NCBI GenBank assembly: GCA_027364495.1
Contig: DAHXPE010000400.1
Coordinates: 1 to 12,374 of the forward strand
Length of the DNA stretch: 12,374 bases
Origin: Candidatus Heimdallarchaeota archaeon
Lineage (GTDB): Archaea > Asgardarchaeota > Heimdallarchaeia > Hodarchaeales > LC-3
Reading direction: 5' to 3'
The notes below the pieces were generated by a model that ran no database searches, was not told the origin of the DNA, and saw nothing but the letters and a program-made list of their open reading frames with translations. The translations under genes and the position numbers were made by a program. Positions 1 through 7,800 of this stretch are shown here, in pieces. Position 1 is the stretch's first letter, and the number at the start of each line of letters is the position of its first letter.

Positions 1-123
1 AAACAGTCAATAATTCGAGATATAGATAAATCCTTTTTAAAATCAAATTATCATAGGAAAATACCTTTATTGGAAGCTGAATTAACTTTTGAAAAATTAG
101 CCGACAAAATGAAGCAAATTTAG
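1..123 (+). CDS. C-terminal end of a gene cut by the window edge
   Basis: Frame 1 is open from the first base to a TAG at 121-123, giving the last 40 residues of a protein. They contain the stretch HRKIPLLEAELTFEKLADKM and end in KQI. The 'RKIPLLEAELTFEKLA' pattern is loosely like the end of ParA/MinD-type ATPases, where a basic-Ile-Pro strand is followed by a final helix, but this is too short to assign. The next gene starts 25 bases downstream on the same strand, so the two may form an operon. The start and catalytic part lie outside the window. Confidence 0.5.
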   Translation, partial: KQSIIRDIDKSFLKSNYHRKIPLLEAELTFEKLADKMKQI

Positions 124-148
124 TCGATTTGCAACCTTCATATTTGAA

Positions 149-1219
149 ATGAATGTTTTGGACGACTTAAAGAAAAAAGGTTGGCCTCAATCAAAATCAA
201 AATTTCCTTATTGGGGTGATTCTATTCATGATTTTAACAGTATACAATCATTATTTCTGGAATATGACATTATTGCTTTGATGCCTACTGGAATAGATGA
301 ATATAGAATATTTAAGTCTGATTCCTATTATCCTTTTTTAACTCCACGTTGGCCTTTACCTGATACCGATAATTTATTTCAATCAACAGATGGAGATGTT
401 GATTTATTACAAATATTAGGTCCAGAAATTGATGATGGAAGTAATTTAAAATTAGCAACCGTAGATATAATGGATGAAAATTATGTTGAGCGAGTTTCAA
501 ATTATATTGAAATTCTAAATAAAAAAATATTTCAACAAATTTCAGCTCGGGATTTCACTTATGTATTATATTGTGAATCAATATTTGTCTATCGTCCTTT
601 AATAGAAGAAGGTCAATTTTCTAGTGGGGTAGATGCTGAAATAAGATTGATGGAAGTTTTACATAATAAAAGCTCAAAACAATTTATATTTGTTCATTTC
701 TGGGAAGATTTGTCAAATTTTTTTAGATATTCGTTAAATGATGGTAAATATGAATCTTTTGAAGAAATAACAGAACGTCTAATTTCAAAATATATTCAAG
801 ATCATGATTTAGACTCTGATGAAACTAAAATGGAAAGTGAGTTCAAAAAAGTTCTAATCCCTCCCAAAGATTCACTTGATGTTGAAATTCGTCCAGAAAG
901 GAGAACAAATTTAATTAAGTTTTTGGAAGATAACATTGAAGATGTCTGCTTTAAATGGATTCTAGAAAAATTATCCAAAAATGTAACAGAAAGAGATAAT
1001 GACGATAATAGTTTTTCTACTTGTATTTTCATTTTTGAGGATTTTGACGAGTTTAAGGTAAATCTAAAAGAAATGCAAAAGATTCTTTTAGAGCATCCTA
1101 AAGCCTTTGAAATCAGTCCTAAAGAAGAGATCATAAAAGATAAAATCTCTAGTGATTTTCATGCATTAATTCAACAATTTAAAGAATATCTACAAGAAAA
1201 ATTTAATTTTACCTTCTAA
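149..1219 (+). CDS. Hypothetical cytosolic protein, 356 residues
   Basis: I do not recognise this protein. It starts at ATG 149 and ends at TAA 1217-1219. It has no signal peptide and no membrane segment. It is acidic, and its C-terminal third (about residues 265-356) is rich in Lys/Glu/Asp and likely mostly helical, ending in a basic-acidic helix with EKFNFTF at the terminus. Residues about 135-205 hold alternating hydrophobic strands (TYVLYCESIFVYRPL, SSKQFIFVHFWEDLSNFF) that suggest an alpha/beta core. Codon use is like the surrounding AT-rich genes and the frame is clean, so it looks intact. No Shine-Dalgarno motif stands out before the ATG. The frame stays open upstream into the previous gene, but no upstream ATG is present. 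It probably shares a transcript with the truncated gene before it. If that gene is a ParA-like ATPase, this could be its partner; that is speculation. Confidence 0.75.
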   Translation: MNVLDDLKKKGWPQSKSKFPYWGDSIHDFNSIQSLFLEYDIIALMPTGIDEYRIFKSDSYYPFLTPRWPLPDTDNLFQSTDGDVDLLQILGPEIDDGSNLKLATVDIMDENYVERVSNYIEILNKKIFQQISARDFTYVLYCESIFVYRPLIEEGQFSSGVDAEIRLMEVLHNKSSKQFIFVHFWEDLSNFFRYSLNDGKYESFEEITERLISKYIQDHDLDSDETKMESEFKKVLIPPKDSLDVEIRPERRTNLIKFLEDNIEDVCFKWILEKLSKNVTERDNDDNSFSTCIFIFEDFDEFKVNLKEMQKILLEHPKAFEISPKEEIIKDKISSDFHALIQQFKEYLQEKFNFTF

Positions 1220-1240
1220 AAATGTCAAAAAATGCTAAAC

Positions 1241-1263
1241 TTTTTTGTTCCTCCATAGAGGAA
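1241..1263 (+). terminator. Candidate terminator between convergent genes
   Basis: A run of six T (1241-1246) is followed by a perfect six-base stem with a four-base loop, TTCCTC-CATA-GAGGAA (1248-1263). It lies just after the stop at 1219 and between convergent genes. In archaea the T-run itself would be the main signal. On the minus strand the same hairpin is followed by A-runs, with T-runs further on near 1220-1234, so it could serve both directions. Unproven. Confidence 0.35.
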
Positions 1264-1304
1264 TTTCATATTTTATAATTCTATCAATAGCCTACTCCTC
1301 AATT

Positions 1305-1550
1305 TTAAGTAATAGGTTGATTTGTTGTTTTTACTATATTTAGAAAGAATTTTTTAATAAAGTGGGTATAAAAATTTCTCCTTTTATAATCATAAGGGAT
1401 CCTAACTTTATTATCAGCTTTATGATCCCTGAATTGGTCATTTGTAAGAATAGGTGCATTATATCTTTCACTGACATTTAATAAGAACAAATCATCATTT
1501 AATAAGAACAAATCATCAATGAGGTGGTATTTACAGTTCAAGAAATTCAT
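1305..1550 (-). pseudogene. NYN (Zc3h12a-like) ribonuclease fragment
   Basis: This 81-residue frame looks like the second half of a Zc3h12a/N4BP1-type NYN ribonuclease domain of the PIN-like fold. Residues 11-44 hold the pattern DDLFLL-N-x-x-ERYNAPILTNDQFRDHK: an acidic pair, a buried strand, then TND and RD, as in that family. The first half of the domain, with the strand bearing the first catalytic Asp, is absent, so a full active site cannot form. A perfect 21-bp tandem duplication (1476-1517) repeats seven residues, giving DDLFLLN twice and doubling the acidic pair. Its ATG (1548-1550) overlaps by one base the last stop of the decayed Hint reading frame upstream. The same frame is open about 13 codons further upstream without an ATG. 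It is most likely a remnant; the alternative is the end of a frameshifted Hint-ribonuclease fusion. Confidence 0.5.
1476..1517. repeat. Perfect 21-bp tandem duplication
   Basis: Two identical 21-bp units (1476-1496 and 1497-1517), each beginning ATTTAATAAG and ending CAAATCATC, stand head to tail. The length is a multiple of three, so the ribonuclease-fragment frame is kept and seven residues are repeated. The identity of the copies suggests a recent slippage event. Confidence 0.95.
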
Positions 1551-2644
1551 TAAGTTTTCATATCGAGTAAGATACCATTTGCCACGAAATTATTAAATGG
1601 GTTAGTTTTTATATCATAGACTCTAAAATTAGGCTCATAAATGGTGTTCAAAAATGTGATTTTAATCCAATTATTATGAATTACATCAAACATTTCATCA
1701 CCAATTTTTTAATCTATGGGGTTAATCACCCAACCAAGAGTACTATTATTTTTAATCCAAATAGGTTGCTCATACTCTGTAATTTTCAATAAGCCATTAT
1801 TAATATTGAGGAGAGAGCGGACTTTGGTCTGACTTATATCAGTTATTTGGATAGGAATCTTTGTTCCAAGGGTTAAATCATATCCTAAAATTCAATCACC
1901 TATACTTAGATCCTCAGCTTTTCGTGTTGACACACCATCAGCTAATAAAATATTAGTATTTTCGTTTACACATCCACCACCGCCTCCAGGATTGTAGTTT
2001 ATAAAAGTTTTTTGATCAAATGTGTATAAAACACCGTTTTTCCACCATTCAACCTTAACGTCGATTTGACTATAAGCATAAGATGATAAATCAAATGTTC
2101 CTACTTTATCATTTAAAAAGTCACTAGAATAATAGGTTGTCCAGCTACTGCCCCAAGAAATCCAAGTTGAAGATGAGTGACTTTTGTAAAACACTTTCAC
2201 AGGACTTGCAAAATGGTTATAGACTTCAGTATAGAACTTATAGGATGTATAACTATATGTTCTCCATAGAAATGTATAAACAGGAATCTGAGGATCAATC
2301 CAAGCATTATTCCAGAGATGACTAATTTCAAAACCATCAGAATAACCATCATTATCGGTATCCACGAGAGAAGGATTTGTTCCATAAACAAAAACCTCAT
2401 TATGATCCGTGATACCATCGCCATCGCTATCAGTATTACTATCACTTGTACCAAGGGCTAATTCATTTCCATAAATAATCCCATCATTATCAGAATCAGC
2501 AATTGATTTTTCATAGTTATTATAGCCATTAGTGTATGTTGCTCCTCCAGGTACAGTAGCCATTGCTGCAAGAACTAATGTGGCTACAATTGCTGTAACT
2601 GGGTTTGAATAAAGAATATAAAGCACTAAAATAAATACAATCAC
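1550..2644 (-). pseudogene. Membrane-anchored TSP3-repeat protein with decayed Hint (intein-like) domain
   Basis: The frame runs from GTG (2642-2644) to TAA (1550-1552) and is broken by TGA at 1892-1894 and TAA at 1709-1711; only the first 250 codons are continuous. Residues 1-30 form a hydrophobic membrane segment or signal anchor. Residues 48-105 hold three calcium-binding thrombospondin type 3-like loops: DSDNDG, DSDGDGITD and DTDNDGYSD. Residues 110-215 are aromatic-rich and beta-like, followed by a glycine linker GGGGG. At C225 a Hint domain begins: CVNENTNILLADG and EDLSIGD. Past the TGA the same frame continues as ILGYDLTLG, then TEYEQPIWIKNN with GWV, then past the TAA as KIGDEMFDV, and finally VYDIKTNPFNNFVANGILL, the classic end of a Hint domain. 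The usual TxxHP motif reads TEYEQP, so its His is lost. Hint domains self-cleave proteins; here two stops and the missing His argue for decay. Confidence 0.75.
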
Positions 2645-3186
2645 AAGACCAATTAATTATTCATAAAATTAAAATTAAGCACATTATTATGGATAGAGGC
2701 TTTATTTCATCAAAAATCGTTAAAGTATTACAAAACGTTGAATGTTCTTTTATAATAGCTTATCGAAAGTCAATTTATTCTTTAAATTTAGAACTTCAAT
2801 AATTTGCTGTTCATGTATTTGTAATGGACCAACTTGAAATTCAATCATTTTATCAGGTAAAACAATTTGAAATAGTACAAACCTATGAAAAGCTCAAACA
2901 TTCTCTTTGGAGATATGTTGTAATTTTTTCTCTTTAATAATATACCTAGTAGCGTATATACGCATAAAACCTAAACTGTTACGTGAACAAGACCATAAAT
3001 CCGATGTTCAATATGTAAAAAAATTGGCCTAATTCCAATCTCTGATTTTAAATCTGAAAAAGAATTTTCTATTAAATATTGACGTTTATAAGATTTAAAC
3101 ACGGTAATTGCATTCATTTCAACTTCAGATACAGTTGTTCCAATAATATAAAACCCCTCTGTTAATTCTAATTCATTTTTGACATT

Positions 3187-3222
3187 TTCACCTTAAAAAG
3201 ATCATTCACCTTAAAAAGATCA
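3187..3222. repeat. Perfect 18-bp tandem duplication
   Basis: The unit TTCACCTTAAAAAGATCA occurs twice head to tail (3187-3204 and 3205-3222), inside the transposase relic. On the minus strand it repeats the six residues VNDLFK in frame, right beside a frameshift. It is the second of three such duplications in the window. Confidence 0.95.
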
Positions 3223-3371
3223 TTGATAGAAGAATTTTTTGTTAAGGCTATTAATTTTTTTTCAATAGTTGTTCTTTTTCTATAATATGGCTTGTTCAGT
3301 TTTTCTCTTAGATTTTCCAAAGCAGTGGTTCTTACAGTAAATTTTTTCTCTCTTTTCTTTTTGACACTCTC

Positions 3372-3764
3372 TTATTTGTTTTTTGACCATACTACAATAG
3401 CTCTCAATTCTGGTGAATCGATTTCGTCAGTATATTGTATCTTATATTCTCCCAACCTATAGATTTCATTTTCATTTTTCTTATCTTTTATTGACTCAGT
3501 CAGATTTTCTTTTTTAATAGTATTTAAGAGATTCTTAGTACTTTTCATATCTTTTAAAGGAGCAACAACTGGAATTTTATGTTCTTGTGAAAATTTAATT
3601 ATTTCCTCTGAAATCATAGCTCTATCACCTATAAATATGAATAATTTAGTCTTAAGAAGTGATTTAAGCTTGTTCATATTATCAATAACAGTTTCAGTAT
3701 CATTTGTGTCTCCAGAATGAATTTGCCAATGCAAGGGAAAAGATTCTTTTCCAAGCATATTCAT
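3372..3764 (-). pseudogene. Transposase relic, central open segment
   Basis: This segment carries the second catalytic Asp in FIFIGDRAM (residue 47) and the region after it, up to the IVVWSKNK strand. Its apparent ATG start is an internal methionine of the original protein, because homologous residues (PDKKQVN, then a stop, then A) lie directly upstream in the same frame. It overlaps the N-terminal segment by four bases. Confidence 0.75.
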
Positions 3765-4252
3765 CGCTTAATTAACTTGTTTTTTGTCTGGTATGATTGA
3801 TCCCTATTGTATCCATATGTTATAAAATCAGAATCTTCATATCTTCCCTCGAAATATAAAGAAGTAATATCATAATGAATTAATGACGGATCTATAGAAT
3901 ATAATTCAATGCAAACTATTACAATTTTATTCATTATAGAATCCCAATGATTGTACAAATGGTCAAGTGTTCGTGCCAATCTATCATCATTGAAATAATT
4001 AGCATCACAGCCTAGTAAATATGCCAAACCTGTATTTTCAACCCATTCAGATACTTTATAAGGCGGAGTCGATCCAACTAGCCTATTTATAACAAGAACA
4101 GTAATTATTTGACCAATTGAAAGAACATTATCTCCCTGTTCTTTTTCGGGACAAATTTCATCAATTGTCTCTGGTAACTTCATTTGCTCACAAAAACGAT
4201 ATAAAAGAGGAATTTTTCCTAAAACCTTGGTCATTGCTATCTTTAATGACAT
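3761..4252 (-). pseudogene. Transposase relic, N-terminal open segment
   Basis: This 163-codon segment, starting at ATG 4250-4252, is the N-terminal helical region and first catalytic strand (D128) of the IS1634-type transposase. Its last residues (about YQTKNKLIKR) come from the wrong frame: the homologous reading turns into PDKKQVN one base away. A GTGA 5-8 bases before the ATG could be a weak ribosome site. Confidence 0.75.
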
Positions 4253-4278
4253 TAACTTTCACAAACCACGATTTAGAC

Positions 4279-4337
4279 CGTTAACATTTATTTAATATCG
4301 CGCGGTTAATTCGAACAAATTTTGTTTGATGTTAACG
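4279..4337. repeat. Inverted repeat CGTTAACAT / ATGTTAACG
   Basis: Perfect 9-bp arms at 4279-4287 and 4329-4337 enclose 41 bases. Within them lies an imperfect palindrome, TCGAACAAA-T-TTTGTTTGA (4311-4329), with eight of nine pairs matching. The position, 27-85 bases before the transposase start, fits either an insertion-sequence end or a regulatory site. Confidence 0.6.
4286..4298 (-). promoter_or_regulatory. Possible TATA box of the transposase
   Basis: On the minus strand this reads ATATTAAATAAAT, about 35-45 bases before the transposase ATG. The sequence and spacing suit an archaeal TATA box, but the region is so AT-rich that chance is likely. Confidence 0.25.
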
Positions 4338-4536
4338 AAATGTAGACTAAACAATGATATGTTTTCACGCACATTTAAGTTTTTTGTCGTTTGTAAATAA
4401 GGTAAAAAAGATCAATTAAATGAGATTTTAATTAAACTCTGCGAAATCTAAGTATATAACTTTTTACTATTCAAAATGGTGTCGAAAAAAAGAATTTGTA
4501 TAAAATGAATGCTTTCCACTTATGATTTCATATAAT

Positions 4537-4679
4537 TTCTCCTAATAGAAGAAATGAAATTAGGTCCATTTATTAATTAAAAATTTCAAAATTAGAATTT
4601 CTTCGGAAGTTCAATATTGTCAATACATCAGCTTGTATTCTTCATACAATATAGTGAAATTATGTTCTCCTAATAGAAG
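4537..4679. repeat. 15-bp direct repeat TTCTCCTAATAGAAG
   Basis: Two exact copies (4537-4551 and 4665-4679) lie 128 bases apart in the same orientation upstream of the surface-protein gene. Both are preceded by similar AT-rich sequence. Each copy has a small dyad, TTCT...AGAA. They may be paired binding sites for a regulator of the downstream gene, or the traces of a duplication. Confidence 0.7.
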
Positions 4680-4772
4680 GATTTAAATAATCTTTAAAAA
4701 AAAGATTAGTCTAACCATTTTATTAATAATTGTAGAAATTAGTTAATTTCGCAAATCAAAGAAAATTTCTGA

Positions 4773-4780
4773 TTTAAAAT
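4773..4780 (+). promoter_or_regulatory. Possible TATA box of the surface-protein gene
   Basis: TTTAAAAT lies about 30-37 bases before the TTG start at 4810, the distance expected for a nearly leaderless archaeal transcript. A second candidate, ATTTAAATAAT (about 4681-4691), would give a much longer leader. Confidence 0.25.
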
Positions 4781-4809
4781 GGAAAAGGATGTAAATTGGT
4801 TGATTTTTA

Positions 4810-7800
4810 TTGCATAAAAATACACTAGTAATTTCATATATAATTTTATTTTGTTGTATACCTTTAATAACACCAAATACACCTATCAAAGCTAAAATCA
4901 CAAATATGAATCATTTGACGTTTCAGACTGATGAAAACTCGACTGGTTTTTATGTTTATCAAGGGAAAACAAATAATTTAATGGCTTATGTAACTGAACA
5001 AAATCAATCACCGAGATTTCAGACGGGGTATGGAAGTTTTGCAGATTATTGGATTCGTTACAATTGGCAAGATGTAGTGGGTGGATCTAATAGTTATGAA
5101 ATTGCATACCCAGATTTCGGGAGTGATCCAGTAAAACCTGAATGGTTAGCTGATCATGGCATTAATTTATCAGTTAAAATTATGGGTGGAGCATATAATC
5201 CACTTGAAATTTGCTATAATTCAACATATAGAGCTGAAGTAATTGCTGAAAGTTTGGATACATTAGGTAAACTTTCTTATATTAACGATATAGATACTAT
5301 TTCTTTAGGTGATGAAGCTCCAGCTACATTATATAATTGGCAAGGTTTTCCTGGTGGTTTTAGTAACCCTATTTATTCAGTTTATAATTCATCAATGCAT
5401 ACCGAAACCGGTATCTGGATGAAAACGAGTTATCCAAATGAAACTCAAAATTGGATTTATACAAATTGGTTTATCAATAAAACAATGTGGGCTATGAATT
5501 CAATATATGATGCCATAAAACAGGTATATCCTAATAAAGAGGTGGGTTGGAATACTATGGCATGGTCAGGTTTTGAACCTACACTTTTAAAAAGTGACTT
5601 TCTTGCCGGAGGTTATTATTCAAACGATGTCAGACAGTTTTATTCTCAAATTCGATTCGCTAAATTAATTGGTCCTAATAAATCTGTCAATTTAGTTATT
5701 ATGGGAGTTAGTCAGTCTCCTTTAGGGGTGCCTAAGGCCCAACAACAGCAATTCTTTTGGACTGCATATTTTGCAGGTGGTACGGGAGCAGGCTTTTTTG
5801 GTGGAGGGAATAATCAGATTTATAATTCAATAGGAGACACAAATGAATTAAATGATTATGAATTCCATAGTAATTTATATAAAATTGCAGATATGCTACC
5901 TGTATTGAACCCAAATCCACTTGTTCTTTCAATCAATGCTTTAAGAGGAGATATAATTGACGCAGTACCTGGGTTTAGGGAATATGATGCTTCAACACAA
6001 TTACAAGCACAATTACCAAGTTTTTCATTAAATAAATATAAAATTATAGTATTACAAAGCCAATTCGAATTGACAGACCCACTTACATATAAATTATCTA
6101 ATTATGTTAACTCTGGTGGAAATCTCATTTTAAAAGGGTGGCATCAAGTTGTTGGATCCTCAGTGAATGCTTCAGGTCAACTCAGGACCTCATTTCTTCC
6201 TCTTGAAATAGGTTCGTCAGTTAAAACGGAACAATTTTCTGATACTGAAATTCTCAATTTTAAAAGTTCACTTTTCAATTCATTCCATCCAAATATTATT
6301 GTAAGTAATCGAATGACTTTGAATTTTACGAGTTCTCCTGACTGGACCCCTATTCCAACTGGATTACCAGAAGAAGCATCCGGATACTATCCATTAGCTT
6401 TGTACCATAATTCTTCGGATCCAAATTCTGGCTATATTCTCTATTATGGAATTTCCTCAGATTCGGATGCAAATGTTTATATTCCGATTATCCGTGATTA
6501 TGTCCAAAATTATTTACAATTGAATGATCTTATGACTCCTGCTGATAATCCTAATATCTTAATTAGCACAAGTCTCGATAACGATAACAGAACTATTATT
6601 GGTATCATACCTGATTCTATTGGTAGTACCGAATCTATTAATGTAAATATTACTGAAAGAAACCTGCCACAGGATAATGTATGGGATTATAATGGAACGA
6701 CCAATGAAATATGGATGGGTTCAGCATATGATCCAACGAATCCATCTGGAACAGCTTCTATTTCGACAACACTAACTCCATATTTAGCTCAGAGATGGAT
6801 TTTAACTCCCGAATTCCCTTCTGCGGATGCAGACTTAAGAGTATTTGTGCAATATCCATCAGCTGATCCATATGCAGGAGAGCAAATACCTATAACTGTA
6901 CATATCGACGAGGGACTACAATATGTTGATTTAAATAAATTTAGCATTAAATTAACAATTCCGCAGGACATGAGTATTAGCAGTCTCTCTGGTCATGCCA
7001 ATCAAACCGTGAGCCAATTACCATCTATGACTGATAATTCTTTTCAATGGCTTGTAAAAGCGGATAAATCGGGATTATATCATTTAGGGCTGGTCATTAC
7101 TTCACTTAATCTGACGAGGACTTTTGAGTATACTTTTCCATTACAAGTGAACGATGGTAGATTAGAAATTTCACTTCCTAATGTTCTTTATTTTACGCCG
7201 ACTGATGTAATCAATGTTCCTGGCATAATAACATACCAAGGAAATGAACCACAAGAATACGATATAAATGATTTAATTCAAGATTATATCTGGGGAAACC
7301 CAGGCGGTCCAATTGAGAATATCACTTTCAATCCAGGTGAAGAATATAACTTCAATTATTTCACCAATGCTATCAATTATACTGCAGGTGAGTCAGGAGC
7401 GTGGGAAGTATTTGCTTTTAACAAGGCGCATACCACAGTTTCAGAAAGTTATGTTCTAATAAAAATTCTCCCAGCTTTATTACAATGCACTCCTTTGAAA
7501 TTAAATAATGGCAAATTAAGTACAACAGTATCATTACGAGGAACAGGCTATATTAACAACGTTAACGCAGAATTATATATTGGCAACAGTAAGGTTAGTA
7601 ATTCTGATAAATTTTTAGGAACATTGGCTTCTAATTCTTCCGTTGAGCTGACATGGGTTAGTTCAGCTATTCCAAATCCAAGCACTCTAACTTTATTGAT
7701 CAATGGTGATTCTGTTCCATCAATAAATGAACAATATTCACTTTCCCAAGGATCACAATCTCCCTTGGGGCTCATTTTTATAGGATCAATGATAATAATT

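Larger units (their letters stand above)
2750..4252 (-). pseudogene. Decayed IS1634-family transposase (IS4-like DDE)
   Basis: A whole transposase can be read across several frames. The N-terminal part (4252 down to about 3792) holds HYDITSLYFEG with the first catalytic Asp (residue 128), then YGYNRDQS. A one-base shift near 3792 leads to PDKKQVN, a TAA at 3768-3770 and AMNMLGKESFPLHWQIHSGD, then FIFIGDRAM with the second Asp. A TAA at 3372-3374 is followed by more sequence to about 3185, where the frame shifts again next to an 18-bp duplication. The next frame carries ELTEGFYIIGTTVSE and YLIENSFSDLKSEIGIRP, with the catalytic Glu codon at 3067-3069. A TAG at 2971-2973 and another shift near 2880 precede the end, PLQIHEQQIIEVL, with TAA at 2750-2752. 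The order D, D, E and the motifs around them are those of IS1634 transposases. With three stops and about three frameshifts it cannot be active. I found no convincing terminal inverted repeats, so the element's outer ends are not defined. Confidence 0.85.
4253..4809. other. Gene-free 557-bp AT-rich control region
   Basis: This stretch separates the transposase relic (minus) from the surface-protein gene (plus), which point away from each other. I see no coding frame of note. It holds a long-armed GTTAAC inverted repeat, a 15-bp direct repeat and TATA-like boxes for both sides, listed separately. One end of the old insertion sequence probably lies within the first hundred bases, but I cannot place it. 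Confidence 0.6.

Noticed and set aside
802..1134. Minus-strand open frame of 110 codons inside the orphan gene
   Set aside because: It lies wholly opposite the 356-residue gene, with serine/leucine-rich composition typical of an antisense shadow and no start signal.
1550..1894. Stop-codon recoding (selenocysteine or pyrrolysine) of the Hint gene
   Set aside because: The two stops are TGA and TAA, TAG is not used, no element for recoding is visible, and a conserved His is also lost. Simple decay is enough.
2137..2454. Open frames on both strands within the TSP3/Hint gene
   Set aside because: They overlap the TSP3 region, whose DxDxDG loops prove the other frame; their composition is low in complexity.
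3761..3800. Programmed frameshift of the transposase at an A-run
   Set aside because: The required shift lies upstream of the A6 run, and a TAA (3768) still blocks the joined frame; further stops and shifts lie downstream.
4537..4679. CRISPR array
   Set aside because: Only two 15-bp copies, 128 bases apart, with no regular spacers and no cas genes.
5732..7775. Minus-strand open frames opposite the surface protein
   Set aside because: They are short, without start signals, and the surface protein on the plus strand is continuous and domain-bearing.
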